Origin: Achromobacter agilis
GTDB lineage: Bacteria > Pseudomonadota > Gammaproteobacteria > Burkholderiales > Burkholderiaceae_B
NCBI RefSeq assembly: GCF_900496965.1
Contig: NZ_UFQB01000012.1
Location: 113,017-177,016 of the forward strand
Length of the DNA stretch: 64,000 nucleotides
Direction of reading: 5' to 3'
The notes below the pieces were generated by a model. The model searched no databases. It was not told the origin of the DNA and worked only from the letters and a program-made list of their open reading frames with translations. A program made the position numbers and the translations under genes. The number at the start of each line of letters is the position of its first letter. Within the stretch, counting starts at the first letter, position 1. This document shows, piece after piece, positions 54,020-60,851 of this stretch.

Positions 54020-55189
54020 ATGGCTGAACCCATCGTCTACAACGTCACCGACGACCTGGTCGATCGCCTGATCGCCCTGGCGCCCGGCAGCAAGACCTAC
54101 GAAGCGCGCCACCAGCGCGAGAAAGTCGCCGCCGCCACCCAAGGCAGCTACGACGCCCTGTTCGACCCCGCCCTGCCCGGCCTGTCGCTGGCCGAGCGCC
54201 TGCTGGTCGCGCTGTACGCCACCCGCATCACCCCCTCGCCCGTCCTGGCCGCGCACTACCGCGCCCGCCTGACCGACGCCGGCGCCACCCCGGCCGACAT
54301 CGCCGTCGCCGAATCCGGCAAGCCCGCCGACGCGTCCACCCCGCGCCTGGCCGCCATCCTCGAATACACGCGCAAGCTGATCGAGAAGCCCGTCGAAGGC
54401 GACGAAGCCGCGCTCAAGACCCTGCCCGCCGCCGGCGTCTCCACGCCCGCCGTGGTCACCCTGTCGCAGCTCATCGCCTTCCTGTCCTACCAGGTCCGCC
54501 TCGTCGCCGGCTTGGAAGCCATGAAGGCCCTGGAAGGCCAGCCCAGCCGCGCCGCCGGCAACCCGCCCGCGCCCTTCCCGCCCAACACCGCCGCCACCGC
54601 GCCCGGCGCCGTCATCAAGGCCCACGGCTTCACCAACGAAAGCCTGGAATGGAAGGCCTGGCTCGATGTCGTCAACGTCGAAACCGCCACGCCCGAACAG
54701 GTTGCCGTCCTGGAAGAAAGCCACCCCAAGGCCAAGGTCTCGGACTACTACCTGTTCCTGGTCCACCAACCCGAAATCCTGCGCCAGCGCTCCACCGCCT
54801 TCAACGCCATCATGTACGCGCCCGGCGGCCTGTCCCGCGCCGAACGCGAACTGGGCGCCACCGTCGTGTCCCGCGTCAACGGCTGCGTCTACTGCGCCTC
54901 GGTCCACGCCCAGCGCTTCGAGCAGCTGGCCAAGCGCAACGACGTCATCGCCCTGGTCTTCGAAGACCCCGCCACCGCAGGCACCACGGCGCGTGAACTG
55001 GCGATTGGCAAGTTCTCCATCCAGATCACCGACGCCCCCGCGACGGTGAACGCCGACAGCATCCAGGCCCTGCAGGACGTGGGCCTGAACGAAGGCGAAG
55101 TCCTGGACCTGCTGCACTCGGACGCGATCTTCGCGTGGGCGAATCGCCTGATGCTGAACCTGGGCGAGCCGGTATTCCCGCAGGCGTGA
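54020..55189 (+). CDS. Two-domain CMD/AhpD-like protein
   Basis: A 389-aa protein joining two carboxymuconolactone-decarboxylase-type helical domains. The C-terminal half carries CVYCASVHAQRF, the AhpD-type CxxCxxxH redox site; the N-terminal half lacks cysteines. Separate one-domain proteins of the Avi_7170 and Avi_7169 families often occur side by side near peptide-type ABC genes, so this looks like their fusion, joined by a Pro/Ala linker at about residue 180-200. AAGGAG lies eight bases before the ATG. It ends the operon and is GC-rich like the rest. Confidence 0.85.
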   Translation: MAEPIVYNVTDDLVDRLIALAPGSKTYEARHQREKVAAATQGSYDALFDPALPGLSLAERLLVALYATRITPSPVLAAHYRARLTDAGATPADIAVAESGKPADASTPRLAAILEYTRKLIEKPVEGDEAALKTLPAAGVSTPAVVTLSQLIAFLSYQVRLVAGLEAMKALEGQPSRAAGNPPAPFPPNTAATAPGAVIKAHGFTNESLEWKAWLDVVNVETATPEQVAVLEESHPKAKVSDYYLFLVHQPEILRQRSTAFNAIMYAPGGLSRAERELGATVVSRVNGCVYCASVHAQRFEQLAKRNDVIALVFEDPATAGTTARELAIGKFSIQITDAPATVNADSIQALQDVGLNEGEVLDLLHSDAIFAWANRLMLNLGEPVFPQA

Positions 55190-55190
55190 T

Positions 55191-55352
55191 CTCAGTGTCT
55201 GACACCCGTACGAGCAGAACTTCAAACATGGACCACTGCTTGCGGGTGTCAGACACAAATCCAACTTGAAGCGCTGCCCAGACTCAGTGTCTGACACCCC
55301 ACGCGCAGACCTTCAAACATGACCCCCTGCTCCCGGGTGTCAGACACAAATC
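55191..55352. repeat. Two tandem copies of a 70-bp palindromic element
   Basis: Copy 1 (55191-55261) and copy 2 (55283-55352) both begin CTCAGTGTCTGACACC and end GGGTGTCAGACACAAATC, with TTCAAACATG in the middle and 21 bases between copies. The outer arms pair (GTGTCTGACACCC with GGGTGTCAGACAC), and each arm is itself a 5-1-5 palindrome. This looks like an extragenic palindromic repeat family; it starts one base after the CMD/AhpD gene stop. Confidence 0.88.
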
Positions 55353-55466
55353 AACCATCGCCGTACACTGGTCCCAGCGGCCTCCCCGCCGCCAGCCATC
55401 CTGCCGCCCGTCCCACTTCGGCCCGCCGCGGCAGACGCCCACGCGAACAAGACACGGAGCCCAGCC

Positions 55467-55742
55467 ATGGACCACGACCTTGACGCCATGACGCGCGAGC
55501 AGCTCATCAGCGAAATCAGAAAACTGCGCGCCGGCGTGCGCGCCCACCGCGACGCCACCGGCCACGACCTCTGTTGGCACCATCCACAACTATGGGACCT
55601 GCTGCCCGAACAAGCCGGCAAGCCTCCCATCGTCCCCGCCTGGCCTCAGTTCATGCGAGGCTGCATCGCCTACCGCGCATCGCTCGACGCCCAATGCCCG
55701 GGCGCTGCGCGTAGCGAACAGGAATACGGCGGCGGGCCCTGA
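55467..55742 (+). CDS. Small conserved hypothetical protein
   Basis: A 91-aa protein, start MDHDLDAMTREQLISEIRKLR, a helical, charged opening followed by GHDLCWHHPQLWDLLPE. I recognise this opening and the CWHHP block from short conserved proteins of unknown function in other proteobacteria, without a family number. It has two cysteines. Neighbours: palindromic repeats upstream, methyltransferase downstream. Confidence 0.65.
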   Translation: MDHDLDAMTREQLISEIRKLRAGVRAHRDATGHDLCWHHPQLWDLLPEQAGKPPIVPAWPQFMRGCIAYRASLDAQCPGAARSEQEYGGGP

Positions 55743-55831
55743 GCAGCACGACGGCCCCTATAGAAGCGTTAAACTGCCACTTTCCGCCTTCCCCTGCGCC
55801 CCGCCCATCGCGGGGCGCATTGCCTTACCCC

Positions 55832-56689
55832 ATGTCCGACAAAACCCACGACATCCGCCCCGGCCAGTCGATCGAACTGCTCAAGGCCCTGCACATCCTG
55901 ACCCGCGACGGCAAGATGAACCAGGACAGCCGCCGCAAGCTCAAACAGGTCTACCACCTGTTCCAGTTCATCGAACCGCTGCTCAAAGACGTCCAACAAC
56001 AACGCGGCGCCGTCACCCTCGCCGACCACGGCGCGGGCAAGTCGTACCTGGGCTTCATCCTGTACGACCTGTTCTTCAAGGAACAGCCCGAGGCGCTGAA
56101 GAACGGCTCCCACATCTACGGCATCGAAACCCGCGAAGAACTGGTGAAGTCATCGGAAGAACTGGCCAAGCGCCTGGGCTTCACCGGCATGTCGTTCCTG
56201 AACCTCTCGGTCGCCGACTCCATCACCTCGGACAAACTACCCGCCACAATCGACGTCGTCACCGCTCTGCACGCCTGCAACACCGCCACCGACGACGCGA
56301 TCCACTTCGCCTTGGAGAAGAAGGCCAAGTACATCGTGGTCGTCCCCTGCTGCCAGGCCGAAGTGGCTTCCGTACTGCGCAAGAACAAAGCCAAGGCGCT
56401 GGCCGATCCGCTGGCCGAGATCTGGCGGCATCCGCTGCATACGCGGGAGTTCGGGAGTCAGATCACGAATGTGCTGCGCTGCCTGCAACTGGAAGCCCAC
56501 GGCTACCAGGTCAGCGTGACCGAGCTGGTCGGGTGGGAACATTCGATGAAGAATGAACTCATCATTGCGCAATACAAGGATTTGCCGCGCAGGAAGCCGG
56601 CTGAGCGGCTGACGGAGATGCTGGAGCGGATTGGCTTGCAGGAATTGAAGGATCGGTTCTTCCTGCCGGAGCCGACGACGGCGGCCTGA
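55832..56689 (+). CDS. SAM-dependent methyltransferase (Methyltransf_32-like)
   Basis: A 285-aa predicted methyltransferase. The SAM-binding block is VTLADHGAGKSYLGFILYD at about residues 61-79, followed by VVTALHACNTATDDAIHFAL and IVVVPCCQ, the hallmark order of the Methyltransf_32 group. An upstream TTG at 55820 is possible but the ATG at 55832 gives a clean start. No target is known. Its C-terminal coding region has a decayed second copy at 57030-57161, beyond the small lipoprotein gene. Confidence 0.85.
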   Translation: MSDKTHDIRPGQSIELLKALHILTRDGKMNQDSRRKLKQVYHLFQFIEPLLKDVQQQRGAVTLADHGAGKSYLGFILYDLFFKEQPEALKNGSHIYGIETREELVKSSEELAKRLGFTGMSFLNLSVADSITSDKLPATIDVVTALHACNTATDDAIHFALEKKAKYIVVVPCCQAEVASVLRKNKAKALADPLAEIWRHPLHTREFGSQITNVLRCLQLEAHGYQVSVTELVGWEHSMKNELIIAQYKDLPRRKPAERLTEMLERIGLQELKDRFFLPEPTTAA

Positions 56690-56735
56690 GAAGCGGCCGC
56701 CATGTTCCGCTAGCGGGAAAGGCTCGATCTAGGGA

Positions 56736-56948
56736 TCAGTCGCCAGAGCTACGGCGCAAGCGATCGGTTGAATTCTTGTTCAGGCGCTGCGCTTCGGATT
56801 CCGCGTAGTCTTCCTCGCCCTGTTCGTACTGGCCTTCATACATGCAGCTGCTGCGGTACCACGCGCACTCGTTGCCTATTGAACAACCCGAAGTCAGCGC
56901 GGAGAGAAACAGGATGATGCTGCAGCGGCTTAAGGTTTGAATCGACAT
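56736..56948 (-). CDS. Small lipoprotein
   Basis: A 70-aa protein with a signal peptide and lipobox LTSGC, so it should be lipid-anchored at about Cys22. The mature part of about 49 residues starts CSIGNECAWYRSSCMYEG and is rich in Glu and Tyr, with further cysteines that could pair. GGGAGAG lies four bases before the ATG at 56948. No family known. It is convergent with the methyltransferase gene. Confidence 0.72.
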   Translation of the reverse strand: MSIQTLSRCSIILFLSALTSGCSIGNECAWYRSSCMYEGQYEQGEEDYAESEAQRLNKNSTDRLRRSSGD

Positions 56949-57029
56949 ATCTCTCCCTGGTGATTGATGGGTAGTGTAGGAGATGGAGATGGCGAATTCG
57001 GGTGGAGTCGGAAACGGATACGTTTGATC

Positions 57030-57161
57030 ACGAGTGAATTGATCATTGCGCGGCAGAAGGATTTGCCGAGGAAAAGCCTTCCGAGCAGTTGACCGAGGCG
57101 CCTGAACGCATTGGGTTGCAGGCGTTGAAAGATCGGCTCTTCTTGCCGCAAAGTACATGAA
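57030..57161 (+). pseudogene. Decayed partial copy of the methyltransferase gene 3' end
   Basis: This stretch encodes SELIIARQKDLPRK, then after a one-base frame change KPSEQLTEAPERIGLQALKDRLFLPQST, which matches the C-terminal 45 residues of the methyltransferase (NELIIAQYKDLPRRKPAERLTEMLERIGLQELKDRFFLPEP). The frameshift and absence of upstream coding sequence show a remnant of a duplicated gene or of an exchanged allele. Confidence 0.78.
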
Positions 57162-57328
57162 AATTGACAAAAGACCGCACACGGTCCTTTTGTTTTTGAG
57201 CGCTCTTCTCAGAAAGGGACGAAAATGCCACCTTTGGCACTGCTGCCAATATGCGTTGCGCCTATACTCGCCCTGCGATCGCACCAACGATCCTCCGGAT
57301 TGACAGCCGGAATCAACAGGAGCGGACA

Positions 57329-57351
57329 GCCGCTGCAATAGCGGCGTTTTT
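57329..57351 (+). terminator. Stem-loop with T-run
   Basis: GCCGCT (57329-57334), loop GCAAT, AGCGGC (57340-57345), then GTTTTT. A standard rho-independent terminator shape within the leader preceding the candidate C4 RNA; in C4-type RNAs such early stems are part of the control region. Confidence 0.6.
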
Positions 57352-57490
57352 ACGTCCGTAGGCCGACGCACGTCCCTGCTATGGGCGGGCCTAGGCTGGG
57401 GCACGTTCGCGTGCGCCGGTTACTCCTGTTACCGGTCTGTCAACCCGGCCTTGTGCCCGCCCACCCCGATTGACAGCGGGGCGCGGGTTC
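57352..57490 (+). ncRNA. Candidate C4 antisense RNA (P4/P1 phage immunity type)
   Basis: The segment contains CTGCTATGGGCGGGC, then GCGCCGGTTACTCCTGTTACCGGT followed by CTGTCAACCCGG, and a later GATTGACAGCGG. The GCCGGT-loop-ACCGGT hairpin followed by a CAACC stretch and a run of GCCCGCC is the pattern I know from the C4 antisense RNA region of P1/P7 and P4-like phages. The RNA normally blocks an anti-repressor or replication gene. Boundaries are approximate; the short protein at 57512 begins just after it. Identification is from memory of the pattern. Confidence 0.5.
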
Positions 57491-57511
57491 CATACCCAAC
57501 AGGAGCCTGCC

Positions 57512-57823
57512 ATGAACGACCACCCCTACACCCTTGACCGCTGGGCCACGCCGGATGATCCGGAGATTGGCTCCATTCGCTTTGCGGACCTTCGGAAAAT
57601 AGAACGAGCTTGCCAGGGAATCTGGGCCATTGCGCGGATCGTGGGTAATAGCGCGAACGAACCGGAGAGTACTGGCGCGCAACCGCTGGATCCATGGGTG
57701 ACTTCCAATTTGCTAGGCGGGATTGAGAGTCTTTGCGATCATGTTGCGGATCTGGTGGGGACAGCGCTTCATGGCGTGCAGGTAGCCATTGGATTCGCCG
57801 ATGACGAAAATTCGGTTCATTAA
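57512..57823 (+). CDS. Small protein of unknown function behind the C4-type leader
   Basis: A 103-aa soluble protein, MNDHPYTLDRWATPDDPEIG start, with a helical middle (ADLRKIERACQGIWAIARIVG) and two cysteines. AACAGGAG lies eight bases before the ATG. Not recognised. In P4-like elements the gene after the C4 RNA is often a short phage protein; this one does not match ash-type proteins that I know. Confidence 0.6.
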   Translation: MNDHPYTLDRWATPDDPEIGSIRFADLRKIERACQGIWAIARIVGNSANEPESTGAQPLDPWVTSNLLGGIESLCDHVADLVGTALHGVQVAIGFADDENSVH

Positions 57824-57929
57824 TTCGAACGGCTGGCGCGAATTGGCATCGCTCGGATGTCAATTCGCCGTAGTGCTGCCAAAGTACGAGAAATGCGAAG
57901 GTCGGCATTCGGCCAGAAGCGGACGGCCG

Positions 57930-58574
57930 ATGATTCCGGATATGCTATTTCCACATATCAACCAACCCGAGATTCCAGTTTCCGGCGAAATGATGGCGAA
58001 CGTTCGGGCAGGCTATGAGCAACGACTATGCGACCTCGTCGAATCCTCTGAGCAACTGATGGCAGCGCTGCGGGCGGTTCGCTGCCTTGGTTTACCCTCG
58101 TGGTGCATCGGTGCAGGGGCCATCAGATCCTTGGTTTGGGATAACTTGCATGGCTTTCAGGTGCCATCGAACGTGGATGACGTGGACGTCGCGTACTTTG
58201 ATGCCGAAGCGCCTCTAGCTCTGGATGCCGAACTTCAAGAGCGGCTGCATCTTCTCCTTCCCTCGCTCACTTGGGAAGTGACAAACCAGGCCAGAGTGCA
58301 CGAGTGGTTCGCAGAAGCCCTCGGCCAGGTGATTTCACCCCTAACGTCTTTGGACGATGGGCTGGCCACTTGGCCAGAGTTCGCCACCTGCGTTGGCATT
58401 TACCTGGACGGTGATGAATCATTGAAGGTCATAGCGCCGTACGGATTGAATGACCTGTTTGAACTGCGAGTTCGGCACAACTCTCGTCGGGCGAGCGTCT
58501 CAACGTTTATGCACCGTGTGAATTCCAAGCGATTCAGCCACCGATGGCCTCGGCTTTCGATCTGTACTCCCTGA
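57930..58574 (+). CDS. Nucleotidyltransferase family protein (NTP_transf_6/DUF925-like)
   Basis: A protein of about 214 aa whose LGLPSWCIGAGAIRSLVWDNLHG and VDDVDVAYFD segments match the NTP_transf_6 (DUF925) nucleotidyltransferase-like family, with DVDVAYFD giving the catalytic Asp pair. Reactions in the family are unproven. The frame is open back to 57789, overlapping the previous gene, and the start at 57930 is only an estimate. Codon use is less GC-biased than in core genes to the left, consistent with acquired DNA. Confidence 0.72.
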   Translation: MIPDMLFPHINQPEIPVSGEMMANVRAGYEQRLCDLVESSEQLMAALRAVRCLGLPSWCIGAGAIRSLVWDNLHGFQVPSNVDDVDVAYFDAEAPLALDAELQERLHLLLPSLTWEVTNQARVHEWFAEALGQVISPLTSLDDGLATWPEFATCVGIYLDGDESLKVIAPYGLNDLFELRVRHNSRRASVSTFMHRVNSKRFSHRWPRLSICTP

Positions 58575-58705
58575 CCGCACATAGGGCTGCTGTGGGCAGT
58601 TCTTGACCGCAAAATCTTCTTAGCTTGGCGACGATGCCGTCAAACTCGGTGGTGCGATGCGTTGATGATGGCATGTAACCAAATTTACGTTCATAATCTT
58701 GGCTT

Positions 58706-59554
58706 ATGCAAGCTGAGTCCATATTGCCAAAATTAGGCGCCGCAGGTGGGGTTGAGCCGCTGCTTCGCTGGGCCGGCAGCAAGAAGAAGCTGCTTCCAGT
58801 ACTGCTCACTGCCGCACCCCACAACGCTGACCGCTACATCGAGCCATTCGCGGGCTCGGCTGTGCTGTTCCTGCGCCTGGGTACTGGCAACGCGATCCTT
58901 GGCGACTTGAACGAGGCGCTGATCGAGACTTATCGCACCGTCCAGCGCTACCCGCGCGCTGTGTGGGAACGGGCATCCATTTTGGGCAACACTCCAGATG
59001 ACTACTATGCGATTCGCGCGATCCCGAGAGATCGCCTGAACGCCTTCGAGCGCGCAGCACAGTTCGTTTACCTCAACCGCTACTGCTTCAATGGGGTGTA
59101 TCGGACCAACCGCGCAGGCCAATTCAACGTGGCGCGTGGAAAGGGTCACCTCTTCATGCCCGACCTCGATTCGTTCAAGGCATTCTCTGGCCGACTGAAG
59201 ACGGCCGACCTGCGCTGCAGCGACTTCGAAGAAATCCTGTCCGAGGCTGGAAGCGGCGATTTCGTATATCTCGACCCGCCCTATGCGCTGGGTGACAAGC
59301 GCGACCGGGGTGAATACGGCTGCGATGCCTTCCGCGAGAAGGACGAACGTCGCCTGATCGCAGCACTTCGATCTGCCGACCGCCGCGGCGCTAAGATCCT
59401 GCTGTCCTATTCCCCGGCCACAACCGTGCTGCAAGGCCTTAGGAAGTGGCGGCGCCATGACCTTACTGTTGCGCGCAACGTCGCAGGCTTCACAGCGGCC
59501 CGGAGGTCTGCCGACGAAGTTCTGCTGTCGAACTACGACTGGCTGCGCGGTTAG
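58706..59554 (+). CDS. Dam-like DNA adenine-N6 methyltransferase (D12 class)
   Basis: A 282-aa DNA methyltransferase of the D12/Dam type. Motifs are RWAGSKKKLL (21-30), the SAM site EPFAGSAVLFLRL (46-58), ILGDLNEALIETY, and catalytic DPPY (190-193), with LLSYSP near the C-terminus. A GATC-like target is common for this class but is not shown. It is first of four closely spaced genes; 37 bases separate it from the phosphoesterase. It could mark self DNA for the rest of the operon. Chromosomal housekeeping dam is not expected here. Confidence 0.92.
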   Translation: MQAESILPKLGAAGGVEPLLRWAGSKKKLLPVLLTAAPHNADRYIEPFAGSAVLFLRLGTGNAILGDLNEALIETYRTVQRYPRAVWERASILGNTPDDYYAIRAIPRDRLNAFERAAQFVYLNRYCFNGVYRTNRAGQFNVARGKGHLFMPDLDSFKAFSGRLKTADLRCSDFEEILSEAGSGDFVYLDPPYALGDKRDRGEYGCDAFREKDERRLIAALRSADRRGAKILLSYSPATTVLQGLRKWRRHDLTVARNVAGFTAARRSADEVLLSNYDWLRG

Positions 59555-59591
59555 CATCCCGGCCAACCAATATTCAAGGGAGCTCGTCGCG

Positions 59592-60851
59592 GTGGAGGAC
59601 GTTACCGAACAACAGAAGGACACCGTCGAGGCCGTTTTTGCAATCCTGGGGGATCCGCACTTCACCGAAGAGCACGGATCCCATCTCAAGATCAAGAAGA
59701 ACGGTGAACTGGCCAGTAACATTCCGACCACTAACCCATGGGCGGGGCTCACCGAGTTGGTTGCTTCTCAGAGATTGGAAGCGGACGCGATCTTGTGCCC
59801 GGGCGACATCGCCTTCCAGAGCAGCCCCACGACACTGTCTGCCGGGTGGAAGCATCTGGTCGACTTGGGCCAACTCATGAACTGCGAGCACGTGGTGTGC
59901 GCTACAGGCAATCACGACGTAACATCACGCAGCCAAGCCGAGACGTTTAAGAAGGCGGTAATACGCAACCTCAGAGCCGGCTACGGCCCGTTCGAGCAGC
60001 TCAAATGTCTGCACCCGCCCTATCCGTCGGTGACCCGCGACGACGCTGATCACCAGCAGGGACGGGACCATCGCATTCGCTATTTCGGCGCCGGGCTATT
60101 GCTAGTAATGGCAGCCAAGTATCAAATACTGATCGTGAACAGTTGCGGCGAGCACGGTCACGACGAGTTCGAGCATGAACGAGGCACCTTCCCTCAGTCG
60201 GCCGTCAACGAACTCAAGGTCGCGCTGACCCAGTGCGATCCCACGAGGATCAGCGTGGCCATCATGCACCACCCCCCTGAGTCGCATACGCAGGATGGAG
60301 CCGGCGCCCACGATTTCGTCGACAACGGACAGGAATTACTGAAGCTGTTGGCCGATCAGGGCGACTGGCTGGTGGTGCATGGTCACAAGCATGAGGCTCG
60401 ACTGGGCCACGCATCCGGAAGCGGCCTTCAGCCCGTCGTTTTCGGCGCCGCCAGTCTGGCAATCCATATTGAGGCAGTAAAAGGCACCGTGAGGAACCAG
60501 TTCTACCTGCTCAAAGTCCGCCTGGAACCCCGGGGACTAACGGGCCGGTTCCAAACCTGGGACTGGTCCACCGGGCGTGGCTGGGAGCCGGCCCGACCGG
60601 ACGGTGATGGCATCTACGACGGCGCGACTTTCGGCGCACGAGACCCGGGGCGCGTGATCACCGACATCGCGGCGCTGGCGCCATTGCCTATGGATTGGGA
60701 CGAAGTCATTCGCAGGGTGCCTGACGCTGGCCTATTGCCACCAGAAGCCCGCAACCAAGTCCGCGAGCGCCTGCGCGCTCGACACCGCTTGCATATCCAA
60801 GTCGATATCAAGAACGGTCAGTGGAAGAAGCTTGAAAAGGCAGCCCCATGA
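59592..60851 (+). CDS. Calcineurin-like metallophosphoesterase
   Basis: A 419-aa metallophosphoesterase with the complete five-motif set: GDPHF (Asp21, His23), GDIA (Asp72), GNHD (106-109), HHPP (226-229) and HGHKH (263-267). The start is taken as GTG at 59592, with AAGGGAG nine bases upstream; a longer frame from 59457 overlaps the methyltransferase and has an unrelated N-terminus. The fold includes Mre11-type nucleases and cyclic-nucleotide phosphodiesterases. The ~120-residue C-terminal part after residue 300 is not recognised. Its last codon overlaps the ATPase start (ATGA). Confidence 0.88.
   Translation: MEDVTEQQKDTVEAVFAILGDPHFTEEHGSHLKIKKNGELASNIPTTNPWAGLTELVASQRLEADAILCPGDIAFQSSPTTLSAGWKHLVDLGQLMNCEHVVCATGNHDVTSRSQAETFKKAVIRNLRAGYGPFEQLKCLHPPYPSVTRDDADHQQGRDHRIRYFGAGLLLVMAAKYQILIVNSCGEHGHDEFEHERGTFPQSAVNELKVALTQCDPTRISVAIMHHPPESHTQDGAGAHDFVDNGQELLKLLADQGDWLVVHGHKHEARLGHASGSGLQPVVFGAASLAIHIEAVKGTVRNQFYLLKVRLEPRGLTGRFQTWDWSTGRGWEPARPDGDGIYDGATFGARDPGRVITDIAALAPLPMDWDEVIRRVPDAGLLPPEARNQVRERLRARHRLHIQVDIKNGQWKKLEKAAP

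Noticed and set aside
55191..55352. Palindromic repeats considered as a CRISPR array
   Set aside because: Only two 70-bp units, palindromic at both ends and with a single 21-base spacer; no cas genes nearby.
58706..59554. Dam-like gene as part of a type II restriction-modification pair
   Set aside because: No adjacent restriction-endonuclease-like protein; the neighbours are a phosphoesterase and an ATPase.
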